From Puccinia triticina (lineage: Eukaryota > Basidiomycota > Pucciniomycetes > Pucciniales > Pucciniaceae), in NCBI RefSeq assembly GCF_026914185.1, contig NC_070558.1, positions 6,085,501 through 6,149,500 on the forward strand: a stretch of DNA of 64,000 bases, in the 5' to 3' direction. Below are positions 45,251 through 56,228 of the stretch, in pieces. The stretch's first letter is position 1. Every line of letters begins with the position of its first letter. The notes below the pieces were generated by a model. That model did no database searches. It saw only the letters and a list, made by a program, of their open reading frames with translations, and was not told the DNA's origin. The position numbers and the translations under genes were made by a program.

Positions 45251-47783
45251 ATTCAGCTTATCATAGCGGGCATATATTTAAACATCCTTCTGGGTTATAG
45301 CGCATTGGTAGGAATGTTTTGCATAGTCATCGCGCTTCACCAACAGCTTGCTTACATACCAATCACCCCTCCCGCCTCTCACCCACTCCATCTTCTCCAA
45401 CACCAAGATCGTCAACCTCCAAGGGCTCATGATGACCATGGAGGCCATCGGTGTCAGTCTTTCCAAGGAAGGACCCCAAACGGAAGGCCGCCAAGGACAA
45501 GGCCAAGTTCAACACGCTCTCCGCCACCGCCATTGCCAACTCCGCCAACCCGCAAAGCTTATGTAGTGCAAATACCCTTGACCAGGCCTCAACGCCGGCG
45601 ATTGCCGCCAGACTGCTCTCAAGACTCCGCCCCTCCCATCCACGCCTTGCTAGGGCTTTCGGCGTTTGCCCGTCGCCTATCACAGCAGTGATGTAAAATC
45701 ACCAGAGCTAAATCTGTACTGCATGACTTACCGGAGCGCATCAGCTTAGAATTTCATGACTGTGCCGACAACCATTGGTAACGTCCAGAAAACGGTGACA
45801 GTTGACTGCTTCTAGGTTCTTTATCTCGATTTTCAGAGAGATTAATTGACATCATGCTTTGATTTATGTAACTGAATTCTTTCCAGTTTCCAGGGCATTG
45901 GCAACTGTGCGGGAAGCTCTCCTGTAAGCGGCAGAAACTTTTAACCAGGCCTTTGGTCTAGGATTCTTCAGATACTTAACCCTAAAAACTCACTCTGATC
46001 TAGCCTTGTGGGCTCCAACATCCCGCAGCGCTTTATTTTTGTTTTCTTTAATATCTCTTTATCAGCGACTACTTTTCTCAATCACATGAGTTGCATGTGG
46101 CTGGGGTTGGAAAAAATAAGTAAATTGTCTGATTGCCTCCAAAAAGCTGGGCTTTGCTTTCATCGGACTCAGAAACCGGAAAATTTGTCATAAAACTTTT
46201 GACTTGAACATTAGCCAGATCAACTTCTCAAGAGTGAATCAACCTCTATTCCGCGGTGGCTTTGCAAAAGCTGCTTTGTTATCTGTTTGGAGTTGAAAGC
46301 CTGTTTAGGTGAGCTTATCTACGGGCGCAACAAAGGTGAGTTTGGTTAGGCTTCGGAACAATTCTTTCAGATATTCAAGGTTGAAATCTTTCAGGAGAAC
46401 ACCGGGCAATGCCAGTGATTGCCTAACTCCCAGACCAAGATGATTCATATCAGATTTGGGGAGGATCACTCGCATTGAAAATAGCTCTCTCCTGTGGGTT
46501 TAGACCCAAGAGCAAGTGTTGTCAACCTCAAGCACCTTGAGAAACACCTAAATACACCATGAGCTGTAGTACAGCCATTCTCAAAATAGATGTTGCACTG
46601 GACCGTTGCTACTGTTCACAACCCAAAAAGTGTTGGTAGGCACAAGCCAAAATTCAAGCTGTTGCCAACCAGAAACATATTCAAGCAAATGGAGCACAAT
46701 GGTTGATTCAAAGGGGAAGGTTGTTGATAACCCTTCAAGAATGCAACAGGAAAGTCCTTGGATTTGATTTTGTTAGTCTTCCTCATAATTAAATTGGGCT
46801 ATGTAATTGGATTTGAAATTCCTGTGGCGCCTTGCACTGGGCTGGAGAGTGCGCCTTGAGCTAAAGGCATAAGGCAACAACTGAATACACAAGGTTGCGC
46901 AAAGTGGCAGGCTGGTTGTGGTCTTGCGGTTAAACCATGCAGCGCACCAGCGCCTGCAGCGGCGGAGCCGCATTGTACTCTAGTTGTTGTTATTGTTAAT
47001 GTAGTGGTTGTTATGTATGTAGGTTGTTAAGTATATATAAGGCTGTAACTGTAAAGGTTGGGGTGACTGTGATTGGTGAGTGATGAACTGAGGAGCTGAC
47101 AACTGGGGAGGAGAGAGCTCCTTATATAGACAGAAGTGGAGCCCCAGAGGGCTTGTGGGTTAGGGTTTCAGCTAGTCTAGACAACCGGGTGAGGGATTTT
47201 AGCTGGTGAGAGCAGATACAAATGATGCCATAATGTGTCAGGGGTAAAAAAATGATGTCATAAGAATGCAGTAGCGCCGCATGAAGGCTGCGTAAAGTGA
47301 CAGTAGACTGCATGATTTGACAGGTGGATGCAGGGGGTGCATAAATGAAGTCTGAGGCTGCAGAGTCAGTGTGTGATGACATCATAATATGGAAATAGAA
47401 GAGTACTTGATAATATGTAATGACTGTAGTCTGATGGGGAGATGTATGCTTGTATCCTGTGATGTGTATAAGCATAATGCTGTGATCCTTGAGTTGAGGC
47501 TTGTGACAGGCTGGTGACTGGGTATGTTGAACGTGTGATGGGTGTCCAGTGTCCAAAGAAGTGTAGGTTCCAATCCAGAGGGGCTCCAGTGACACTTCCA
47601 GCGGTGACTAGGGGTAAAATTGGCCGTAGAATCCATTTCTGAGGTCTGTTTGATGGTATCTTGAGGCGTGTTGTGAGTAAATATATGTAAGAGAAAAAAC
47701 TTTTGATTTTTTCACTTTTCCGTCTACCACAACGTTCATCGCTAAGCCTCTTCAACCAACAGCAATCTAGGAGCAGGAGAGAC
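45251..47783. other. Copia leader continuation, mostly non-coding
   Basis: 45,440-45,696 contains a Lys/Ala-rich stretch (EDPKRKAAKDKAKFNT-like, read across frames) that may be another captured exon, not identified. 45,700-47,000 holds no credible coding frame. At about 47,031 GTATATATAAGG is TATA-like and lies 750 bp before gag, so an alternative promoter or an old LTR remnant is possible. Confidence 0.4.
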
Positions 47784-48290
47784 ATGTCTACCGCCACAAC
47801 AGCCAAGAAGGAGGAAAAGGATGTCATTTTCATCCCCTTGTTCAACGGCCACAATTACCAAAATTGGTCCAAAACTATGCGGGTATATCTGGAATTCAAG
47901 AAACTTTGGAGCGTGTGTGAAAATCCTCTCCCCAATCCAGTATCCAGCAAGGACCAAGAAAAAGTCAACAAAGTCTGGCTAGTGCTCAACTCAAAGATCA
48001 GCCAAGACATACTCAACACTCTCTACAGTCTGCGGAAGGGATCCGCATAGAATATGGAATTGGCTCAAGGAAAACTACGCTGCCGCATCCATATACAGCA
48101 TATACCAAGTCTGGTCAGGATATCTCAGTGTTAAACTGGACAACAACCTCCTAAAATACGTAATCAAGGTTGAGAGTGCATTGTTGAAAGCCCGTGCAAT
48201 TGGTATTGACGTCATGCAAGCCATAGTCAGCTGCTCAATAATTAAACAAGTTACAGAGAAGAAACCTAATTTGATGTAGAGACTCCTTGG
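47784..48290 (+). pseudogene. Ty1/copia Gag (pseudogene)
   Basis: ATG at 47,784 (MSTATTAKKEE) opens a copia Gag with IPLFNGHNYQNWSKTMRVYL and the conserved LW-x-C block. The frame ends at a stop at 48,050. One base over, the sequence continues as IWNWLKENYAAASIYSIYQVW...LKARAIGIDVMQAI, so a frameshift at about 48,045 divides it. Gag forms the element's particle shell. Confidence 0.8.
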
Positions 48291-50560
48291 AGAAACCACA
48301 ACTCTTTTGAATCTGTTCACCCTGCTTGACAAACTTCAACAGATATCCAACCACAAACAAGTCAAGAGAGCCAAGCTTGCACTAGCCGGAGCCCCGCCAC
48401 CAGGACCCAGTCATGCACTCAACACAACGGCACAAGGGAAGAGACCTCTAGTCAGATGCACACAGGGAAGACACAACCCAGATGCCGTACACAAAGAAAA
48501 TCAGTGTTGGACCCTTCACCCAGAGCTTCAACCAACAAAGAAAAGTAGAGCCGCTACAAATGCCACAACAACCTCATCCGCCCAGCCAACCAGCACGCCA
48601 CCTGAGTCAGAGCAATACGCCTACAACACCAGCATCAACCTCAACAGTAGGCACAACGTCATCCTCAACTCAGGAGCTAGCCAGCATATGTTCAACTTGC
48701 TGGACTTCTTTGTCAACACAGAACCGGCTCTAGTCTATATAGTAACCGGTGCAGGAATCAAAAGCTCAAGTCTAATGGCCACCAAGAGGGGCACAGCCAG
48801 ATTGGTGCTAAACAACAACACCATTATCACGCTCAGCAAGTTGCTCTTTGTCCCAAACCTATCCACCAACCTCATTTATTTTTCTCAACTCATCAAGGAC
48901 AAGGCGGACATCATCGCTGGCAACAGAACCATGATGATCACCCTTAATGGTGAGGGAAGTTCCTCCCGGCGAGCTCATGCAGGTGCTGCCCAAATACAAT
49001 CTGCAATAGGCAAATCTTTCCCAAAAGAACTGAAGGAAGTGTGTGACACCTGCCATAAAGGAAAAATGACCAAGCTGCCGTTCAAAAGCCAATATTTCAG
49101 CCCAACTCAGCAGACACTTGAAGTAGTTCATGGCGATATCGTAGGACCCATCAGCCCAGCCTCCAACAGAGGTGCACGGTACTTCCTCACCCTAGTTGAC
49201 CAGCACACAAGGTTCATCAACATAAAACTGCAAAAAAAACTGTGTCAACTGTGAGCAGTTGACATGTGGTAACTCTGAGGAAGCTTGTGGTGTTACACCA
49301 GCCTTACCCAAGGTTTTATTCAACCAAAGCTTCAATGCACAGTCACTGTGCACCTTGCACAATGACTGTGCCAACAAAGGCACTTGTGCATTCAGGTGGA
49401 GTTACAATGGTAGCTTGGCTTGAGTATCCTGCATGTCAACTGCAAGCAGTTGACCAAGTTTTTTTTTGCAGTGTAAGCCTACTCAACAAGAAGTCTGACG
49501 CTACCAAGGCAATCATCAACTTCAAGACCTTCTTTGAGAAACAGATAGACTGTGAAATCAAAAAACTAGTCACTGACGGCGGTGGCAATTTCTGCAACAA
49601 CGCACTTGGCAAAATCCTGCAAACCAAGGGAATTCAGCACAACGTGTTGCCCCCATACACGCCGCAGCACAACAGAATTGCCAAAAGGGCCAACCCAACT
49701 GTCATAGAAATGACCAGGTGCATCATGGCACCCAAGTGGTGGGGTGAAGCGGTTGTCATGGCGGCGGCAACAGCCAACTGCCTTCCTTCCTTGTCAAGAA
49801 GCCGAGCATCTCCAATGCAGTTATTTCTCAAGACGAAGCCAAATCTCCACCAATTGAAGCCGTTTGGATGTCGCGCTTGGGCGCTCAAGCCAAAAGCAAA
49901 CAGAGCCAACAAATTTGATACAATCTCATGGGAAGGAACAATTCTGGGATACACCAACAATATGTCATCCTACAGGATCCTCAGACACTTGGACTGTAAA
50001 ATTATATGCTCACAACAGGTCCAATTTGTCAAGAATCACTTTCCGGCCTGCCTGGCAATCAACAAGAGTCATGGGGTACAACCAATTGGTAGCAATGACT
50101 ACCTTGCAATGTTTGGCTCAGAACCCATCCTCCCATTTGAAGACGCAACAGGGAATGAAGAGCAGCAAGAGGAAGATGAAGTCATCACGGAAGATCATCC
50201 AATCAGTCCCGAGACTGGAAAGGAAAACAAACTCACCGGCAAGCCTTCTTCATTGCAGCAACTGTTGACCCAAAATCTCACCACATGGCAATGAAAAGCC
50301 CAGATAGCCAACACTGGAAAGAAGCGGAGCTGAAGGAAATAAACAACATGAAGAAACATGAATTCTGGATTGAACGCCCACGGCAACCAACTGACGAACC
50401 CATCTCCTCAACATGGGCCTACTGCAGAAAACTTGGATTGGACAATCAAATCATTGAATACAAGGCGCGCATTTGTGCACAAGGATTACGACAAACTTTT
50501 GGAGTGAACTTTGAAATGAAATACGCCCCGACCGGCAAAGCAGGTTCATTGCGCCTCCTC
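48291..50560 (+). pseudogene. Ty1/copia zinc knuckle, protease, integrase and RT start (pseudogene)
   Basis: In order: a Cys/His knuckle (RCTQGRHNPDAVHK...CW), the protease site VILNSGASQHM where the catalytic Asp is Asn, the integrase zinc finger (CDTCHKGKM), and the integrase core with HGDIVGP, TDGGGNF and PQHNRIAKRANPT. In the last block the usual catalytic Glu position is Lys. A C-terminal integrase region and the first RT block (KARICAQGLRQTFGVNF, KYAPTGKAGSLRLL) follow. RT stops at about 50,560 where foreign DNA begins. A 249-bp MITE interrupts the integrase at 49,225. Loss of both catalytic acids means a dead copy. Confidence 0.85.
49225..49473. mobile_element. 249-bp MITE with TA target duplication (Tc1/mariner-like)
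   Basis: The ends are near-inverse: ACTGCAAAAAAAACT...GTCAACTG on the left and CAGTTGAC...AGTTTTTTTTTGCAGT on the right, about 40 bp each. Both subterminal regions contain a GTCAACTG..AGCAGTTGAC palindrome. TA lies on both sides (49,223-49,224 and 49,474-49,475). Removing the element and one TA rejoins the integrase frame in phase (FINI then SLLNKKSD). Confidence 0.8.
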
Positions 50561-50739
50561 CCACTGCAAGAAAAACTCTAGAAATTGCTTGCAGTTGAGA
50601 TGCAAGAGCTCAAGGCAAGCTGTGCCTCATGTAAGAATCAAGCACTGGTTGATTACATGCAAATTGCATAATTTATGCAAGAGTGAGTCTAAGCTCCAAA
50701 AAACTGAGTACAGGCTCCAAAATACTGAGTTGATACCTG
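50561..50739. other. Junction between copia RT and the inserted DNA
   Basis: Copia RT similarity ends here. The first foreign bases, CCACTGCAAGAAAAACTC, resemble the terminus of the 249-bp MITE (CACTGCAAAAAAAAACTT), so a related element may start here. Its other end was not found. Confidence 0.35.
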
Positions 50740-51195
50740 TGCAAATTCCCCTTTCATGTGCACATGTCCCTTTTTATGAATTCACCCCTTTCATAATGTT
50801 ACCCCTTTATGTGCACATACCCCCTTCATGTGCGTGTATACCTTTCATGTGCATGTATCCCTTTCACAATGGGTACATACCCCTTTGGTCATGTGTTCAT
50901 GAAAATTTCATGTTTACATTTCCCTTTTGAGTATTTTACATCCCTTTCAATACCCCTTTCATCATTCAGGTTTACATACCCCTTTGATGTTTACATATCC
51001 CTTTCATGTGCAAATACCCCTTACTGCACATACTTCTTTAATACATACAAACCCCTTTCATGCATACATACCCCTTTCATAATGTGTAAATATCCCTTTT
51101 ATGTGTTAATCCACCTTCTCACATTCCCCTTCCATGCTTACATATTCATTTGTTATGTACATATCCCTTTCATGTGTACACACCCTTTTTATGTT
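50740..51195. repeat. ACATACCCCTTTCATGTGC minisatellite, about 20-bp period
   Basis: Imperfect units of CCCCTTTCAT(G/A)TGCACATA occur about 20 times over 450 bp. A spurious Pro/Cys/Tyr-rich frame crosses them. No gene. Confidence 0.8.
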
Positions 51196-51956
51196 ATTCT
51201 GGCTGGATTCAATGGCACATGGAGTGTTTGCTAAAATAAAATAACAGGGTGCTCAGGGGGATGCTCATTTTCAAGGTTGACAATTTGCCTCATCCTACTG
51301 CATGATCACTACAGAATGTTCAGCATTCGGATGCTGAACAAGGTATACACTCATGGTGCACCAGCACAGAATTTGGATGCTTGAGGCATGAGGGCACAAA
51401 CTCATTGGGTCAGAAGCGCTTGGCTGGTGGATTAACAAACTTCGCAGCAGAGGGAGCCAATGAAGCCTCAGCCTTACCGGGACAGTCACACTTTTCTGGC
51501 AAAAATTCCACCACCGGAGCTGGGGCAGAAGCAGATATACCAACTTTTGCAGCCAATGAGTCCTCTGTTGTCTCCATTGGGTAAATCTCAGACTCCAGAG
51601 CTGGGGAGGGAGGAATGAATACCCCAGTTAAGTTTGGTAGTCTAGATTTATTCACATCGCCACCGGATTTGGCCATTGGCAGTTGATCTGATATTTTGAA
51701 GAGTATTAGGGTCAGTCAAAGAATTTTCAAGTAAAATTAAGGCCTTCAAAGGCTAACCTTGTAATTCGTGATCTTCAACTGCTTGTGAAATTGATATGGA
51801 TGGTACTAGCCCAACAGGAATTTTGCTAGAGTCTTCATTTGCCTCTACCACTTCTGAGCAGCTCTGAGGCAGAGGGACCTTGCCGTTATAAGATAACTTT
51901 AACAGCGTATTCATCCGCCTAAACGGGACCTGAGTAGCAAATCGCGGGTTGCCCTT
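51196..51956 (-). other. Downstream region of the Mutator-like gene, no recognised domain
   Basis: A minus-strand frame at 51,410-51,676 (MAKSGGDVNKSRLPNLTG) has Pro/Ser/Glu-rich composition and could be a small or last exon. I recognise no domain. The rest of the interval shows no gene. Confidence 0.35.
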
Positions 51957-53021
51957 TCATATCTGAGAAGTACTCTTGTTGACAAAGGCAACTTCCTCAG
52001 GAGTCCAGAAGCGCATATAAATGAGCCAGCTCGTGCTCTCCTGAGCTCTGCTGATGCTCCCGGGAACTGTGTCAACAATCAAAGCACGTCCCACGTTCAT
52101 TTGGTCGTCATGCCTCCACACCCCCAGCAACCCATTAACGTGCGGTAAACTGTGACCCCAATAATGTGAATTGCCAAAAAAGCCACGGGAGATCAAAGTG
52201 TAATCCTCGCCAAATACTGTGAGCTTAAAGGGCCAGTTCATTTTGCCCACAAAACTGTTCTGATTGTCTTTGTTGGGCAAGGTAGCTGTTTTGACGTGAA
52301 AATGTAGATGCGCCGGCGGCCCGGCTTTGGGAAAGCTGATTACTGATAATTCATCCAAGGTCTGAGTTACAGATGGGTCTTGTTCTTGATCTTGAACCTT
52401 CTTCGATTTACAAGTACGTTTTGTCTTTGGTTGCACAGCACAAGATTTACTTTGTAGACCACTTGTCCCGTTGAGTCCAGATGTTGACCAAAGTTTAACG
52501 AGCTCCGCGGGATTGGTACAACTGATTGCATTATTATCAAACATCGCACTGTGTATCCTAAGGACAGTCAAAGATTGGTTTTCTCTAGGATGATGCACTT
52601 GACTGTTGTGGCGAGGAAAGGTGAATTCGCAAGATTCATCGACCAAAAAGAGACTGCGCAAGACTTTGCACTTGTTCTTTTTAGGATCCAGAATGCATTC
52701 AATGAATAGATCACATGACGCAAACGCCCCGGGTACAAATGAATCAGGACAAAGTTTCTGAATCACATCAAATAGCCCTTTGGACCCAGTAGTAAGGAAT
52801 CCCCGCGGTGAATTTATCCCTTTCATTTCGTGAGTGGACCGTGACAAGAAGTGCTGGACAACACAGTTGAATAAATCCGTTGATTTTCCCCGCAATTCTT
52901 TGAGCCAAAGAGGGCTAAAGGTTGCGTATAGAGACTCCAGTTCAGCTGCCAACCAACAGCAATTGGAAAACTCTTCCACTTTTGAGGCAGAATAAGATGT
53001 GTACGTGGTATAAGGGTTTCA
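51957..53021 (-). pseudogene. USP-like ubiquitin hydrolase domain fused to the Mutator-like transposase
   Basis: After an N-terminal NPYTTYTSY segment comes SNCCWLAAELESLYATF, a good match to the USP/UCH Cys box (N..CW..A.L..L). About 280 residues later SHYWGHSL...LLGVWRHDDQMN resembles the USP His box (HY...V..W..DD). Between them are YG/CP-rich stretches and conserved hydrophobics. It reads in the same frame as the end of the transposase (53,046-53,315), separated only by TGA at 53,046-53,048 and TGA at 53,019-53,021. If the reading is right it would remove ubiquitin from proteins. Similarity is by eye to two motifs only. Confidence 0.5.
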
Positions 53022-55365
53022 ATCAATGTTGACTGAGTTCAGCAGTCACGCCGTCTTTGCCCGTTTGGAATTGGGCTTGGCTTCAGCTAGCAGTAAGGCA
53101 GTGGTGTCTGGTGGCCAACCATTGTTCTTAGCTGCATTCTCTTCAGTAGCTGCCCTTTGTTGCTTTGTAGGTTTGACCCAGCCAATGGATTGAGATATGT
53201 CAACCTGGTTCTTTGGCTGGGACCTGTACTTGATTGGAATCCCTCGCATAACCATCCTGTAATCACGCTCCAGGGCCTTGAAAAAGGCATACAGCTGAGC
53301 CATGCCCTTCATCATACACTTCTTACCTGGGCTGAGGTTATAAGGGAAAAAAAAACAATCAAAATAGTATCTTGGAAGATGAGATGTTAGTGTGTGCTCA
53401 CCTAAACATGTAATAGACCCGATTTAAGCTTTCCTGAGCGTTTGTTGAGCTTGGGAGGCCATCATCCCCATCTGGAAAATCTTCCAGCATGGCTTGACAG
53501 CTTGGGAAAAGCATGGCCTCTACATCCGCCATGGTCCACCAATCTAGCCACCGTTTGGTTTTGGGGAACAAACGCCACAACTTGTCAATTTTATCTTTGT
53601 GGCTGGGGCCGCCGGGGTTGGTTGGGTCCAATAGTCCAATGCACAATGATTGGAAGCAAGACTTAGAGCAGAGAAATTTATTTGAGTTAGTAATTGTATT
53701 TTCATCATAAATTTCCGGAGAATGAATTGAAATGATGCACACCTCTTCATCGGCTCTGACCACTGCACGGTTGCGCTTGATGCATGTGATGGATTGTCAG
53801 GTTCATGACAACCTTTCAGCTTCTTCATGGCGGAGAGCTTGTCAGTTTTCCCAAGCACAGCCATGTATACAAAACCTCTCTGCTGTGCCTTAGAGAAGTC
53901 AACTATGCTTGTGGCCAACTTTTTGCGCTCTTCTGGAGTGATGGAGTGGATGAGAAACTGTTGAAAGAGGACCGTGAAGTGGATCATGTAGTATTCTTTG
54001 GAGAGGCCCCAGACCCAACTTAACTGGACCGCAATCCATTGGCATATCTTGTTGCAGAACATTGGGGTCGTTAGTAGGTACCCGTTTTCGAAGAATCAAT
54101 AGGTCACATCGGATATCAAGCCGCCAGAATAGAGTTGATGTTTGTCTTTGCACCGGTCCAACAGCCTCTCCAACATCCAGGGCGTTTGGAAAGTGAAATG
54201 CTGACGTCCGCGCCGGAACAAACACAATATGACTTCTAGGCCCTTCCTGTTGTTAAATAAGTAAAACATAGGTAAATAAAGATAAATAGGACACAGTCAG
54301 TAAATGAAGGAGATTTTCATGGAAAAAATGGAGTAGAATGACAAAACTGATCCCATTGATCCATGTCAAGTATAAATTTAGCCCCTCCCCCGCCCTTCTT
54401 CCCTGTTGACTCTTTGATCTCATTTAGGATTTGCCGCCTGTAGTAACAAGCCCAATCGGCATTGCCTAAAGACTCGTGAATTTCAGTGATACTTTCCAAA
54501 GTTTGACCTAGCCCGGTGGTTCCAACCTATAACTCAAGACGTTCCGCTGGTCATTAGAGGAACTGGCTTGCTTGGGAATTTAGATTAAAACAAAACACAC
54601 CTTGAGTTGAAGAGCAGTTGCGCTGGGATTCTTCTTGATCTTGGCAACAAAATCTGCGCGGGCCAGGGGATCGGGCTTCTTTGAATCCGGCCATGGGTGG
54701 TTGTGTAATCCTTTGTGTCAGAGGAGGCCCCAGCCGGGCTGATTAATGTCTAAGCAACATTTTGTTCCCTCACAGGCCTGCCAGTATACCTTCCCTCCCA
54801 CATTGACCAGCAGATCCGGGGCAAACAGGGCTCCTATGATAAATGTAGAGAAGGAAGAGGCTTTGTTAAAGTCGGGTATTTTTCTTTGGTTGGTTGGTGG
54901 GTTTTGGGTTACTTATGTGCTCAGTAGCTCTTGAATTTTTCTGGGGCCAGTGGGGGGTGGGCCAGCGTACTTGCATTCTTCCCGGTCGCAAAGCATAACT
55001 CCAAGGCACTTCACATGTACTACTTTCCACAAGTTGTTGTTCCAATTGTTGACGTTGACGGTCTGGGAGTAGCCAACCTTGGGGAAGTTTTCAAACATTG
55101 CGTTCTGCGGAACCACAAATGTCGTAGATTGGTTGGGGTAGAGGGGGTGGTAATCTTGCCTGTTGAGCAAGGTGCCGTGATCAATGAAAGTGCTAAAGCC
55201 ACTTTCCATTGCAACAGGCAACTGCCATTTGGGGGGGACTTGGGTCTTAAGTTTGGTGGCGGTGGGACAATATATGGTGACGGGATGGTGGCGGGTAGTT
55301 GTTTGGAGTGGAGTTTGCGGGCCATGGGGTATGTTGATAGTGAGCGAGTGAGGGTGTGGATGCAA
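53022..55365 (-). pseudogene. GCM-like zinc domain and Mutator-like transposase (pseudogene)
   Basis: The N-terminal part (55,365-54,913) has FSTFIDHGT...VPQNAMFENFPKVGY...NNLWKVVHVKCLGV with C..C spacing (CDREECKYAGPP), the GCM/FLYWCH-like DNA-binding layout. It continues with HNHPWPDSKKPDP and IKKNPSATALQL (54,600-54,690) and EIHESLGNADWACYY (54,317-54,499). The MULE-type core is ILRKRVPTNDP...QQDMPMDCGP, KEYYMIHFTVLFQQF, FSKAQQRGF, KGCHE and LFPKTKRWLDWWTMADVEAMLFPS. It ends NAQESLNRVYYMF then YRMVMRGI. Segments lie in three frames, partly from introns and partly from decay. I recall this family from Puccinia. It moves DNA; the element's terminal repeats were not located. Confidence 0.65.
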
Positions 55366-55705
55366 TTAAAAGGAATGATGTTAGCTGATACTGGTAATTA
55401 TTTTGGTCGTGCTGGGGACCGGTTGAAAGGAATGTGTGTGAGAGGTGGGGAAAGATTGTGGAGGGGGGGAGTTCTTACTTACCTCAATTTCTATCCAGAG
55501 CCGTTGAGCAAATCGAACAAAAGGAGGGAATGGATGTGCTGTGTTGGGAGATTGAGGTTGCCGCATCTGTACCAATTGTGAGTGTACCAAAGTATGGCCG
55601 GAACCTAAAAAGCTCAATGAGGGTATACAGAGTTTGGATGATCCAAGAAGGGAAGAGTGGTATGTGCTGAACTCTAGACTTGCCAATGGGTGTAAGAGTT
55701 TGTAT
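55366..55705. other. Upstream flank of the Mutator-like gene, no gene seen
   Basis: G/T-rich on the plus strand. Open frames are antisense to or upstream of the transposase N terminus and have no recognisable domain. Confidence 0.4.
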
Positions 55706-55965
55706 GTAATTTTAATTTACACTGCGGGGAGTTACAAATTTGCATGCTCCAAACGGAGCATGTTAACTCGCAGGGTGTGAAACTGGGGGTGCAGGCCCGC
55801 AGGACTAATTTTGCAAGCCATGCCTTACATGTCGAATGTTTACGTGTGGTGGTTTGGCCTCCGCCAAACGCAAATTTAATCTGCAGAAGCCCAAAGTGTA
55901 AATTTACATGGGTGCTTTTTACATTGCATGAAGCGTGTAAAACATACAATGTAAAATTACTCCAC
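55706..55965. repeat. Foldback/MITE-like segment, GTAATTTTA...TAAAATTAC
   Basis: The ends are a 9-bp inverted repeat. Inside, at about 55,720-55,785, a hairpin pairs TTACACTGCGGGGAGTTAC with a diverged complement around the exact palindrome CATGCTCC/GGAGCATG. It abuts the point where copia RNase H resumes. A small inserted element is the likeliest reading, but no target duplication is evident. Confidence 0.45.
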
Positions 55966-56228
55966 CCTGTTGACAACCAAGGCGCAATTGACCTTGCAAG
56001 AAGCAAAATTTTGCAGAACGGTTTCAGAACCAAACACATATTGGATATACGACTTCATTTTGTGCGAGAACTCATAGTGTCAAAACTAATCAAACTCAAG
56101 TACATCAGAACCAACACAAACAATGCAGATTTCCTAACAAAACCAACTGGACGCTGCACCATTTGCCCATTGGAGTCACATTGCCAGCAAGTTCTGCTTC
56201 TCACCAAACGGCTCAAAGCAACCCAGCC
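55966..56228 (+). pseudogene. Ty1/copia RNase H C-terminal end
   Basis: The frame gives VDNQGAIDLARS, then FRTKHILDIRLHFVREL and NADFLTKPT, the terminal RNase H blocks of copia pol. The 3' LTR (TGTCTAGATTTCC) begins at 56,229 inside the last codons. The RT palm and first half of RNase H are missing from the element. Confidence 0.85.
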
